DNA of 46,576 bases from DAITPV01 sp050692555 (GCA_050692555.1 JBOGVS010000026.1:1-46576); one strand, 5' to 3'. Numbered from the stretch's first letter, positions 31,006 through 38,176 are shown. Numbers and translations are program-made. The notes: generated by a model from the sequence alone, not told the origin.

Positions 31006-31416
31006 TTATTTGACCTCCACGGAGCCGCCGGCGGCCTCGATCTTCTCCTTGGCCTGGTCGGCCTGCTCCTTGGGGACCTTCTCCAGGACCGGCTTGGGGG
31101 CACTGTCTACCAGGTCTTTTGCCTCCTTGAGGCCGAGGCTGGTGAGGGCCCGGACCTCCTTGATGACCTGGATCTTCTTGTCCCCAGCGCCGGTCAGGAC
31201 CACGTCGAACTCGGTCTGCTCCTCGGCCTCGGCGCCGGCCCCGTCGCCCCCGGCGGCCGGGGCGCCGGCCACGGCCATGGGGGCGGCCATCGCGGCGGCC
31301 TCGACCTCGAAGGTCTCCTCGAACTTCTTGATGAACTCCGACAGCTCGAGCAGGGTCATCCCCTTGAACGCCTCGAGCATGTCGTCGGCGGACAGCTGCT
31401 TCTTGGTGGTGGCCAT
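31006..31416 (-). CDS. rplL: 50S ribosomal protein bL12 (L7/L12)
   Basis: 136 aa. Stalk protein recruiting elongation-factor GTPases. It has an N-terminal dimerisation segment (LSADDMLEAFKGMTLLELSE), an Ala/Gly-rich hinge (about residues 45-60), and a C-terminal factor-binding domain (KKIQVIKEVRALTSLGLKEA). The ATG follows the rplJ stop directly (TAGATG), consistent with coupled translation. Confidence 0.97.
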   Translation of the reverse strand: MATTKKQLSADDMLEAFKGMTLLELSEFIKKFEETFEVEAAAMAAPMAVAGAPAAGGDGAGAEAEEQTEFDVVLTGAGDKKIQVIKEVRALTSLGLKEAKDLVDSAPKPVLEKVPKEQADQAKEKIEAAGGSVEVK

Positions 31417-32151
31417 CTACGTCTCCTCTCCTCCCTTGCTCTCCTCCACCGGCTCCGCGGCCTCGCGGGCCGGCTCGGCCTCCGTCTCTGCGGGCTCCGC
31501 CGGCTCGTCCGGGGCCGGCTCCTCCTGTCCCGAGCCCGGAGGACTCTCCGGGTCGGGGTTGTCCTCTGCGGCCGGGGGCGCGGGTGCCTCCTCCGTGGGG
31601 GGCTCGGGGGCCCCTGTTTCAGCCGGGGCCTCTTCCCCCGGAAGCTTGTCCTTGAGGGCCTCCATCAGGCTCACGAACTTCGACTGGAGGGCCTGGAACA
31701 TGAACGCCGCCCGGGACATCTGCATCTTGCCCAGGCCGGCGATCTGGGCCAGCATCTCCGGCTTCGAGCCGAGGGCGGCGAAGGCCTTGACCTCCTCGGC
31801 GGTCATGATCCGCCCCTCGGCGAACCCCCCGCGAACCTCGAGGACCGGAAGCCGCCTGGACTCGGCCACCAGTCGCTTGGCCCCGGCCACCGGGTCGCCG
31901 AGGATGAACGCGATCGCGGTGGGTCCCTCGACGAACTCGGCAAGGCCTTCGAGCCCCGCTTCCTTCACCGCCAGGAGAGTGAGCGAGTTCTTGACGATCG
32001 AGAACCGGGTGTCGGCCTCCTCCAGGGCCTTCCGGAGCTCGGCCGCGTCCTGGACCGTGAGGCCCCGGTAGTCGGTCAGCACCGCGGCCTGGGAGCCCCG
32101 CAACCGCTCGGCCAGTCCCCTGACTCGCTCTTCCTTCTCCGCTCTACCCAT
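31417..32151 (-). CDS. rplJ: 50S ribosomal protein uL10 with acidic C-terminal extension
   Basis: 244 aa, against about 165-175 for most bacterial L10. The core (residues 1 to about 170) includes LRGSQAAVLTDYRGLTVQD and the C-terminal L12-binding helix region. Residues 171-244 are a Glu/Pro/Ala-rich low-complexity tail placed just after the L12-binding helix. The ATG at 32151 is preceded by the L10 leader; the frame is open further upstream, through the leader and promoter. Confidence 0.96.
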   Translation of the reverse strand: MGRAEKEERVRGLAERLRGSQAAVLTDYRGLTVQDAAELRKALEEADTRFSIVKNSLTLLAVKEAGLEGLAEFVEGPTAIAFILGDPVAGAKRLVAESRRLPVLEVRGGFAEGRIMTAEEVKAFAALGSKPEMLAQIAGLGKMQMSRAAFMFQALQSKFVSLMEALKDKLPGEEAPAETGAPEPPTEEAPAPPAAEDNPDPESPPGSGQEEPAPDEPAEPAETEAEPAREAAEPVEESKGGEET

Positions 32152-32262
32152 CTGGTCTCCGTAATGGAAAGCGCCCTCGCGCAGACGGCTGGGCGCGAGA
32201 GCGCCTCGTGCCTCGGCAGGTTCCCGGACTGGGATTAGACTTCCGCCCCTGCTGTCTGCGGC
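32152..32262 (-). ncRNA. L10 leader (ribosomal-protein autoregulatory leader)
   Basis: The rplJ 5' UTR, from the inferred start near 32262, contains GCAGACAGCAGG ... CCTGCCGAGGC, the complementary pair typical of bacterial L10 leaders, where L10 or the L10-L12 complex binds to repress rplJL. The purine-rich internal segment AAGTCTAATCCC is also present, followed by a GGCGC-TCTC-GCGCC hairpin and a longer GC-rich element before the ATG. Assigned by recognising the motif; a covariance-model search was not possible. Confidence 0.75.
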
Positions 32263-32268
32263 TCGGCC

Positions 32269-32298
32269 AGTGTAGGGCATGAGCGCGGAGCGCGACAA
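32269..32298 (-). promoter_or_regulatory. rplJL promoter
   Basis: On the minus strand, -35 TTGTCG (32293-32298) and -10 TACACT (32269-32274) are separated by 18 bp. It overlaps the region in which the divergent VOC gene's promoter must lie; a plus-strand TACACT sits at 32300-32305. Confidence 0.65.
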
Positions 32299-32323
32299 CT
32301 ACACTTCCGGGGGAGGTGAGTGG

Positions 32324-32713
32324 ATGATCGAGGTTTTCCCGGTCCACGCGACCCTGCCGGCATCCGACCTGTCCCGGGCCCGGCACTGGTACCAGGAGAG
32401 GATGGGCCTCACGCCCATCCGCGAGGACGAGGTGGGCCTGTGGTACGAGTTCGCCGGCAGCCGCCTGCTCCTGTACGAGACCTCGCTCGCCGGGACAGCT
32501 CAGAACACCGCAGCCGAGTGGCTGGTGGAGGACATCGAGTCGGTCATGGCCGACCTTCGGAGCCATGGCGTTGCGTTCGAAGAGTACGACTTCCCCGGGC
32601 TCAAGACCGAGAACGGCCTGGGCGCCATCGGGAACCACAAGGCCGCCTGGTTCAAGGACAGCGAGGGGAACATCCCGTCCCTCGACGAGCCGCCACCCGG
32701 CTGGGCTTCCTAG
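32324..32713 (+). CDS. VOC (glyoxalase/bleomycin-resistance fold) protein
   Basis: 129 aa. A single vicinal-oxygen-chelate module: an opening beta strand (VFPVHATLPASDLSRARHWY), then RMGLTPIREDEVGLWYEFAG, and a C-terminal strand ending AAWFKDSEGNIPSLDEPP, where the usual metal-ligand Glu is preserved as SEGN. GGGGAGGTGAG upstream supports the ATG at 32324 rather than the earlier ATG at 32279. Substrate unknown; a dioxygenase, isomerase or binding protein are all possible. The next gene starts directly after the stop. Confidence 0.8.
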   Translation: MIEVFPVHATLPASDLSRARHWYQERMGLTPIREDEVGLWYEFAGSRLLLYETSLAGTAQNTAAEWLVEDIESVMADLRSHGVAFEEYDFPGLKTENGLGAIGNHKAAWFKDSEGNIPSLDEPPPGWAS

Positions 32714-33121
32714 ATGGCCGAGCAGCCCGACCCGCAGGCCATCGCCGAGATGGTCCCGTTCGCCGGCGTGGTGGGGATGGAGATCCTGTCCGCGTCGGCG
32801 GAGGAGGTCCGGGGGAGGCTGGCATGGTCTCCCGAACGCTGCACGACCGCCGGTGTGCTCCACGGGGGCGCGATCGTCTCGCTGGCCGACACTCTCGGGG
32901 CCACCTGCGCGTTCCTCAACCTCCCACCCGGGGCCGCCACCAGCACCATCGAGTCGAAGACGAACTTCTTCCGCGCCGTTCGCGAGGGTCACGTCGAGGC
33001 CACCAGCCGTCCGCTCCACGTCGGCCGAACCACGATCGTCGTGCAAACCGACGTGCTCGACGCGAACGGCAAGCGGGTGGCCCAGGTAACCCAGACCCAG
33101 GCGGTGCTCCGGCCCGACTAG
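32714..33121 (+). CDS. PaaI-type hotdog-fold thioesterase
   Basis: 135 aa. The motif GVLHGGAIVSLADTLGA (H50, G51, G52, D59) is the PaaI acyl-CoA thioesterase signature with its catalytic Asp. The ESKTNFFRAVREGHVEA segment is the usual second half. The start codon follows the VOC stop without a gap (TAGATG), so the two genes form an operon. Its TAG stop overlaps the stop of the convergent secreted protein in a CTAG. Confidence 0.87.
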   Translation: MAEQPDPQAIAEMVPFAGVVGMEILSASAEEVRGRLAWSPERCTTAGVLHGGAIVSLADTLGATCAFLNLPPGAATSTIESKTNFFRAVREGHVEATSRPLHVGRTTIVVQTDVLDANGKRVAQVTQTQAVLRPD

Positions 33122-33669
33122 GCCCGAGGTCCGCTCCCGGGGGTTGAGGCCGCCTGCAGGTGGAAGTGCCAGGTCCCCGAGTCTCCGCCACACTCTCCTT
33201 TCCAGCGAAGGCCAAGACTCAAGTAGAGGTGGGTTTCGAGGGTGGGGCGGATGACCGCAATCCTGGCCACCGGTTCACCGTGTCGGCGTCGAGTCCGGAG
33301 CCGGTAAGCCACCTGCTCCCCGGTGCCCACGGGTCGTTCGACGCCGGAGCTGTCGTCGACCTCGGTCCACGATCTGATCCGCACCGCGTCGGGCCGATCT
33401 GATCGGCGGATCTCGATCCTCACCTCCAGGGGACCGGGAATCATCCCGACCGGGGGAGGGAATGCGCCGGTTCCATCGCCGTGGCCGGTGACGCAGCCCC
33501 CGTCGTCCTCCGAACTCTCCGTCACGGTAGTGATCAACCCTCGCTGACGGGCCACCGGGCCCCTGAGGATGATTCTTGGGATTCCCTCGTCTTCGGCAGC
33601 CACCGGCGACGGGTGGATCAGCGCTCCCAAGACCACGATCGGGATGAGGCGAGCGGCCGCGCGGGACAC
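33118..33669 (-). CDS. small secreted protein of unknown function
   Basis: About 183 aa. The GTG start is followed by an N-terminal signal peptide (MSRAAARLIPIVVLGALIHP, then SPVAA before EDEG). The mature part has beta-rich stretches (PLEVRIEIRRSDRPDAVRIR) and two cysteines (in GGCVTG and GECGGD). No domain was recognised. It begins 14 nt after the rplA stop, in the same direction and without a promoter or terminator visible, so it may be co-transcribed with nusG-rplKA. The frame is open upstream, but that part overlaps rplA and is not believable. Confidence 0.6.
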   Translation of the reverse strand: MSRAAARLIPIVVLGALIHPSPVAAEDEGIPRIILRGPVARQRGLITTVTESSEDDGGCVTGHGDGTGAFPPPVGMIPGPLEVRIEIRRSDRPDAVRIRSWTEVDDSSGVERPVGTGEQVAYRLRTRRRHGEPVARIAVIRPTLETHLYLSLGLRWKGECGGDSGTWHFHLQAASTPGSGPRA

Positions 33670-33683
33670 GAAAGCCTCGGCCG

Positions 33684-34397
33684 CTAAGCGGGGACGGGCT
33701 CGACGTCCTTGATGCGGGCGGGGTCGATGCGGATCCCGGGGCCCATGGTGGTGGAGATGGTCACGCTGCGGATGTACCGGCCCTTGGTCGAGGCAGGCTT
33801 GGCCCGCAGCAGCTCGTCCACGACCGCCAGGTAGTTCTCCAGCACCTGCTGCTCGGAGAACGAGCGCTTTCCGATGATCAGGTGGCAATTGGCCTGGCGG
33901 TCCACCCGGTACTCGAGCTTTCCGGCCTTGATCTCGGAGATGGCCTTGCCGATGTCCTCAGTCACCGTTCCTGCCTTGGGATTCGGCATCAGGCCCCTAG
34001 GTCCGAGCACCCGGCCGGCCTTTCCGAGCACCGGCATCATGTCCGGGGTGGCCACGGCGGCGTCGAAGTCGATATTGCCCTTCAGCACTTCCTGGACCAG
34101 CTCCTCGCCTCCGACCAGGTCTGCGCCGGCCTCCTTGGCCTCACGTGCTTTGTCGCCGGCGGCGAACGCGGCCACCCGCACGCTCTTGCCGGTCCCGTGC
34201 GGAAGGATCACCGTCCCTCGGACCATCTGGTCTGCCTTCCGAGGATCGACCCCCAGACGGATGGACAGCTCCACGGTCTCGTCGAACTTCGTGGCCGGCA
34301 TCTGCTGGAGGATCCGGATCGCGTCGGAGGGCGCATAGAGCTCTTGCCGGTTGAACATCCGGGAGGCATCGACGTACCGCTTGGCCTTTGAGCTCAC
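33684..34397 (-). CDS. rplA: 50S ribosomal protein uL1
   Basis: 237 aa. L1-stalk protein involved in E-site tRNA release. DETVELSIRLGVDPRKADQM, GRVLGPRGLMPNPKAGTVTE and KAKPAS-like C-terminal segments are clear. The start is GTG and overlaps the rplK stop by 4 nt (GTGA). In many bacteria L1 represses this operon; no clear L1 site was identified. Confidence 0.97.
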   Translation of the reverse strand: MSSKAKRYVDASRMFNRQELYAPSDAIRILQQMPATKFDETVELSIRLGVDPRKADQMVRGTVILPHGTGKSVRVAAFAAGDKAREAKEAGADLVGGEELVQEVLKGNIDFDAAVATPDMMPVLGKAGRVLGPRGLMPNPKAGTVTEDIGKAISEIKAGKLEYRVDRQANCHLIIGKRSFSEQQVLENYLAVVDELLRAKPASTKGRYIRSVTISTTMGPGIRIDPARIKDVEPVPA

Positions 34398-34831
34398 CCG
34401 GCCACCTCGATCCCCATGCTCCGGGCCGTGCCGGCGATGATCTTCATGGCGCCTTCCAGGTCCTTGGCGTTGAGGTCCTTCATCTTGGTTTCGGCGATCT
34501 GGCGGACCTGGTCCTGGGTGACCGTGGCCACCTTCTCCCGATTCGGCTCGGGGGAGCCCTTCTCGATGCCCGCGGCCTGCTTGAGCAGCTCTCCGGCGGG
34601 TGGTTGCTTGGTGATGAACGCGAAGGACCGGTCCTCGAAGATCGTCAGCACTACCGGGATCACCTGGCCCATCTGGTGTTGGGTGGCCTCGTTGTACGCC
34701 TTGCAGAACTCCATGATGTTCACACCGTGCTGGCCGAGGGCCGTGCCCACGGGCGGGGCCGGGGTGGCCTGGCCGGCACGGAGCTGGAGCTTCACCACCG
34801 CCTGCACCTTCTTCCTTCGTCCGGCCGGCAT
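34394..34831 (-). CDS. rplK: 50S ribosomal protein uL11
   Basis: 145 aa. GTPase-associated-centre protein and thiostrepton target. KLQLRAGQATPAPPVGTALG has the conserved proline pair, followed by QHGVNIMEFCKAYNEAT and the C-terminal RNA-binding domain ending GTARSMGIEV. The ATG start is 2 nt after the nusG stop. Confidence 0.97.
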   Translation of the reverse strand: MPAGRRKKVQAVVKLQLRAGQATPAPPVGTALGQHGVNIMEFCKAYNEATQHQMGQVIPVVLTIFEDRSFAFITKQPPAGELLKQAAGIEKGSPEPNREKVATVTQDQVRQIAETKMKDLNAKDLEGAMKIIAGTARSMGIEVAG

Positions 34832-34833
34832 CG

Positions 34834-35862
34834 CTACACCCTCGCCACCTGGTCGAAGGACAACTCCACGGGAGTCTCCCGGTCGAAGATGTTGACCATC
34901 ACCCGGACCTTGGACTGGTCGACGTTGATGTCGGAGATGGTGCCGTTGAACTCGGCGAAGGGGCCGCTGATGATGCGCACCACGTCGCCCTCCTCGAACT
35001 CCAGTCGGAACGCCGGCTTCTTGGCCTCCTCCTCCTTGACCGCCAGGATCTTCTCGACCTCCCGGCGGGACAGCGGCGTGGGCTTCTGGCCGGTGCCTGA
35101 GGACACGAACCCCGTGACTCCCGGGGTGTTTCGGACGCACATCCAGGAGTCGTCGTCGTACACCATCTTCACCAGCAGGTAGCCGGGGAACACCTTCTTC
35201 TGGACCACCTGCTTCTTGCCGCCCTTGATCTCCATGACGTCTTCCATGGGGATCACCACGTCGAAGATCCGGTCCTGCATCTGCATGGTCTGGATCCGGG
35301 TGGAGAGATTCGTCTTCACCTTGTTCTCGTAGCCCGCGTAGGTGTGGATCACGTACCAGTCGCCGGGCCCGGCGAAGGGGTCGGAGGCACCGGGCTCCTC
35401 TTCCTCGGCCTCGGGCGTCGCGGCGGGCTCCGCCCTTGCCGCGGGTGCGGACGCCGCCGCGGGGGCCGGCTCCGGTTCCACGACCGGCTCGGGCTCGACG
35501 GGAGCCTCCGCGGACGGGGCCTCGTCAGAAGCCTCCGTCACCGGGGCCTCCGCCGGCGTCTCCGTCGCCGGGGCCCCCTCCTCGGGGCCGGCCTCGGTCG
35601 GCGCAGCGGCCTCCTGGTCACCGATCGCACCACCGTTGGAGGTTGGCTCGGGCTCGGTCTGCTCGGCCGCCGGACCCTCCTCTGGTGAGGCCTCCGGGGC
35701 GTCGACCTGCCCGTCCGGGGCCGCCTCGGCGTCCCCGGCTTCGGTTCCGGCGGAGTCCTGGCCGGTTTGCCCGGCTCCGGCCTCATCCTCCAGCGCGGGG
35801 GCGGCCTCTTCGGACTCGGGCTCGCGCTCGTCTTGGGTTGGGGGTTCCTGCTCGATCGTCAT
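34834..35862 (-). CDS. nusG: transcription termination/antitermination factor NusG with long acidic N-terminus
   Basis: 342 aa, roughly twice the E. coli length. Residues 1 to about 166 are a low-complexity Glu/Ala/Pro-rich segment without folded-domain signs. The NGN domain begins DWYVIHTYAGYENKVKTNL at residue 168 and contains KKVFPGYLLVKM; the KOW domain follows near residue 290 (FEEGDVVRIISGPFAEFNGT). NusG binds polymerase and links it to Rho or ribosomal S10. Acidic NusG extensions are common in actinobacteria, but this one is long. The ATG lies 7 nt after the secE stop. Confidence 0.96.
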   Translation of the reverse strand: MTIEQEPPTQDEREPESEEAAPALEDEAGAGQTGQDSAGTEAGDAEAAPDGQVDAPEASPEEGPAAEQTEPEPTSNGGAIGDQEAAAPTEAGPEEGAPATETPAEAPVTEASDEAPSAEAPVEPEPVVEPEPAPAAASAPAARAEPAATPEAEEEEPGASDPFAGPGDWYVIHTYAGYENKVKTNLSTRIQTMQMQDRIFDVVIPMEDVMEIKGGKKQVVQKKVFPGYLLVKMVYDDDSWMCVRNTPGVTGFVSSGTGQKPTPLSRREVEKILAVKEEEAKKPAFRLEFEEGDVVRIISGPFAEFNGTISDINVDQSKVRVMVNIFDRETPVELSFDQVARV

Positions 35863-35869
35863 GGGGACC

Positions 35870-36148
35870 TCAGTTGCCGAACACGGCCAGGACCCCCTTG
35901 GAGATCAGGAGGTCGAGGCCAAACACGTAGCTGGTGAGCACCACCACGGAAACCAGCACCACGATGGTGTACGCCACCAGCTCCTTGCGGCTGGGCCAGG
36001 CCACCTTCTTCAGCTCCTGGCGCACCTCGCGGATGAACTGGCGCGGCCCGGCCCGCTTCTTCGTCTTTTCGGGCATGGGCCGGCGGGGCGCAGCCGCGCG
36101 CTCGCGTTGCTGGCGCCGCTCCATCATCCTCTTCGTCTGTCGATTCAT
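35870..36148 (-). CDS. secE: preprotein translocase subunit SecE
   Basis: 92 aa. Basic cytosolic N-terminus, the conserved amphipathic segment FIREVRQELKKVAWPSRKEL, and one membrane helix (IVVLVSVVVLTSYVFGLDLL). Clamps SecY, encoded at 6181-7446. The ATG at 36148 is the natural start; it follows tRNA-Trp by 15 nt, so tRNA and mRNA come from the same transcript. Confidence 0.95.
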   Translation of the reverse strand: MNRQTKRMMERRQQRERAAAPRRPMPEKTKKRAGPRQFIREVRQELKKVAWPSRKELVAYTIVVLVSVVVLTSYVFGLDLLISKGVLAVFGN

Positions 36149-36163
36149 CGTTTCCTTCCGCGG

Positions 36164-36237
36164 CAGGGCCGGAGGGACTCGAACCCCCAACCGCCGGTTT
36201 TGGAGACCGGTGCTCTGCCAAATTGAGCTACGGCCCT
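36164..36237 (-). tRNA. trpT: tRNA-Trp (anticodon CCA)
   Basis: A 74-nt cloverleaf reads from AGGGCCG to CGGCCCT with a G discriminator. The anticodon loop CTCCAAA gives CCA, and the T loop is TTCGAGT. CCA is not encoded. It lies directly upstream of secE, as in mycobacteria. Confidence 0.95.
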
Positions 36238-36274
36238 GGGACCGGGATCGCTCGACGCGGGTCGGACCCGAATC

Positions 36275-36303
36275 AGTATAGAGGACGCCCTGGTGGGAGG
36301 AAG
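36275..36303 (-). promoter_or_regulatory. candidate promoter of the trpT-secE-nusG-rplKA unit
   Basis: A TATACT -10 box lies at 36275-36280 on the minus strand, matching the box before rpsL, rpoB and rpmJ. The -35 region is weak (CTTCCT at 17 bp spacing). Start of transcription would be about 30 nt before tRNA-Trp. Confidence 0.55.
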
Positions 36304-36350
36304 TGCGCCAAAGGTGGGGCCTGATGCGTGAACCACCCCTCCGGCGGGCA

Positions 36351-36356
36351 TACACT
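36351..36356 (+). promoter_or_regulatory. candidate -10 box for a leaderless coiled-coil gene transcript
   Basis: TACACT lies 5 nt before the GTG at 36362, so a transcript would start at or next to the start codon. A weak GTGAAC sits in the -35 position. Confidence 0.4.
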
Positions 36357-36361
36357 GGCCC

Positions 36362-37210
36362 GTGGACCCCGCGCGGCCCGGAACGCGAGGGTCGATGCAG
36401 CAGATGGCCAACCGGCCCCAGGCGATCGGCGAGGAAGAGCGGTCTCGGCGTCGCCCGCCTCGCCGCCGCTCTCCATCTCCTATTCCCATTCCCGAGTCGC
36501 CGCCCCAGGCCCCAGCCCGCCGGACCGTGCGCCTCCAGGACGTCCTCGAGGCCCATCAGCGTGCCGTGGAGGCCCGGATCGAGGCGGGGCTGAAGGAGCT
36601 CCACCGCGCAGCCGCCGAAGCCCTGCGGACGGTGGTCACCGAAGCCGCCAGGTCCCAGCGGCCGGCTGCGTCCCGGGGCGCCTCCGAGACGCTGAGGGGA
36701 GCCGTGGCCCACGCCGAAGAGCGGTTCCAGGCCATCACCGTTCGACTCCAACGGATGGAGGGGGCACTCCGGCAGATGGCCAGGGCCCAGCGGGAATCGG
36801 TCGCGTCGCCCGACCCGCAGATCGCCCAGGGGATTGCCCGGGTGGAGAGGCTGGCTCGGGCGGTTGCCGACATGGGCGCCGAGCAACGCCATGCCCTGCA
36901 GAAGCTGGCCACTGCCCAGGCCCAGGACCTTGCCCGGCTTCGGGCGGAGCAACGCATCCTCATCCGGGAGATGCTCCGCCGGACCGGCCTCGGCGTGGTG
37001 GCCGTGGCCCGCCGGCTGCGGGAAGAGATCGCCCAGGAGATCCGCGCCGCGGTAGAGGACATCCCGGAGGGGGAAGCGGAGTGGGGGCCGGACGAGAAGT
37101 CTCAGGATCCGGTCAACGGAAACGGGGACCCCGAACCGCCGGAGGAGGAACCGCCGCCGGCGGCACGGCTCGACCCGTGGGCCGATCCGAAGCCCGCCCC
37201 GCGGTCGTAG
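36362..37210 (+). CDS. coiled-coil protein of unknown function
   Basis: 282 aa from the GTG; an internal ATG at 36395 is an alternative. A basic Pro/Arg/Ser-rich start (residues 25-50, SRRRPPRRRSPSPIPIPESP) precedes a long Ala/Arg/Glu helix region with heptads over about residues 55-220, then an acidic Pro-rich tail. No membrane segment, no signal peptide and no known domain. It is divergent from tRNA-Trp and convergent with the anti-sigma gene, with only 4 nt between the stops. It resembles cytoplasmic coiled-coil structural or adaptor proteins; the function is unknown. Confidence 0.6.
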   Translation: MDPARPGTRGSMQQMANRPQAIGEEERSRRRPPRRRSPSPIPIPESPPQAPARRTVRLQDVLEAHQRAVEARIEAGLKELHRAAAEALRTVVTEAARSQRPAASRGASETLRGAVAHAEERFQAITVRLQRMEGALRQMARAQRESVASPDPQIAQGIARVERLARAVADMGAEQRHALQKLATAQAQDLARLRAEQRILIREMLRRTGLGVVAVARRLREEIAQEIRAAVEDIPEGEAEWGPDEKSQDPVNGNGDPEPPEEEPPPAARLDPWADPKPAPRS

Positions 37211-37214
37211 CCGC

Positions 37215-37538
37215 TCAGGCTGCTCGAGGCTCGGTGAGCCGTCGAGCTGCCCGCCGCCACAGGAGCGCGATGGCCCCGGCGCCCACCAGCGCTCCACCGA
37301 GCGAAGCGGCGGCGACGTGCATCCGTCGATCGTGGACCGCCCGGCGAACCACGTTCCACGGACCAGGGTCCCCCTGAACCACGTGGGCCATGATTCGCTC
37401 GGGGAATCGCGCCGAAGGCTCCTCCAGGACGTCTCGAAGCGATGCCACCGCGGTCATCACCTCGCGGTATTGGGCCAGCTCGCCCGAGCACTCCGGGCAG
37501 GTGGCCAGGTGTACCTCGAAGTCCTCACGCTCGACCAT
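37215..37538 (-). CDS. membrane anti-sigma factor-like protein with zinc-finger motif
   Basis: 107 aa. The N-terminal HLATCPEC (H10, C14, C17) matches the HxxxCxxC core of zinc-binding anti-sigma domains. A single hydrophobic helix near residues 75-95 (AAASLGGALVGAGAIALLW), followed by arginines, would place the C-terminus as a short tail. The ATG lies 14 nt inside the sigma-factor gene, so the two are translationally coupled. It probably sequesters the sigma factor at the membrane. There is no extracytoplasmic sensor domain. Confidence 0.75.
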   Translation of the reverse strand: MVEREDFEVHLATCPECSGELAQYREVMTAVASLRDVLEEPSARFPERIMAHVVQGDPGPWNVVRRAVHDRRMHVAAASLGGALVGAGAIALLWRRAARRLTEPRAA

Positions 37539-38109
37539 GTGCTTCCTCCGCGTACTCGGGGAGCCGGGAACGGATCTCCTCGTGCCCCTCGCTCGCCCTT
37601 GCCCCGTAGATCATGTCTCGCAGTCGGCGGCGAGCTCGGTGGAGGCGCACCTTCACCGCTCCCTCCGATAGCCCCATCTGCTCCCCGATCTCCTGGCAGG
37701 AGAACCCGTAGATGTCCTTGAGGACCACGACCGCGCGCTGACCGGTTGGCAGGGCGGCCAGCGCCTCCTTCACCTCGTCGTGCTCGATCGGCGGAGCATC
37801 CGGAGCCCGGGCCTCGACCTCCGGCACCTCGATGGGCTCTCCGAACCGGTTCCGGCTTCTCATGTAGTTGAGGGCCGCGTTCGCCACCACGCGGTGGAGC
37901 CAGGTCTCGAACCTCGACTCTCCCCGGAACCCTCGGAGCGACCGGTACACCCGCACGTACGCCTCCTGGGCCACGTCCTCAGCTTCGTGACGGTCCCCCA
38001 CCAGCCGGTATGCCAGCGTGTACACCTGGCGTGAGGTCAGCGCCACCAACTCCTTGAAGGCCTCGGGGTCGCCACGCCGGCAGGCCTCGAGGAGTTCGCG
38101 ACTCACCAT
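37525..38109 (-). CDS. ECF-type RNA polymerase sigma factor
   Basis: 194 aa. Region 2 (DVAQEAYVRVYRSLRGFRGE, then SRFETWLHRVVANAALNYMR) and region 4 (LPTGQRAVVVLKDIYGFSCQ, EIGEQMGLSEGAVKVRLHRA) are both present, with no regions 1 or 3, as in ECF sigmas. It is followed by, and overlaps, its likely anti-sigma gene. A 12-bp palindrome and GTAACC/CGTGTC-like elements upstream suggest autoregulation. Confidence 0.92.
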   Translation of the reverse strand: MVSRELLEACRRGDPEAFKELVALTSRQVYTLAYRLVGDRHEAEDVAQEAYVRVYRSLRGFRGESRFETWLHRVVANAALNYMRSRNRFGEPIEVPEVEARAPDAPPIEHDEVKEALAALPTGQRAVVVLKDIYGFSCQEIGEQMGLSEGAVKVRLHRARRRLRDMIYGARASEGHEEIRSRLPEYAEEAHGRA

Positions 38110-38120
38110 GGCGCCACCGG

Positions 38121-38150
38121 CTTAGACACGCTTGCGTGGCGAGAGGTTAC
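38121..38150 (-). promoter_or_regulatory. candidate autoregulatory region of the sigma gene
   Basis: On the minus strand GTAACC is followed after 14 nt by CGTGTCTAA, resembling ECF promoter elements (AAC-type -35, CGTC-type -10). The perfect palindrome CACGCAAGCGTG (38127-38138) overlaps it. Assignment is by eye and tentative. Confidence 0.35.
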
Positions 38151-38153
38151 GGT

Positions 38154-38176
38154 CCCGGCACCCAAGGGGCGCCGGG
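38154..38176 (-). terminator. hairpin after the hadB-like gene
   Basis: CCCGGCGCCC-CTT-GGGTGCCGGG forms a 10-bp stem with one G-U pair and a 3-nt loop, 1 nt after the stop codon. There is no U-tract, so it may be a weak or Rho-assisted terminator, or a 3' stabiliser. It directly abuts the candidate sigma promoter. Confidence 0.45.

Noticed and set aside
33670..33888. Upstream extension of the secreted protein to 256 aa
   Set aside because: It overlaps rplA and is His/Arg/Pro-rich shadow sequence; the signal peptide begins at the GTG at 33669.
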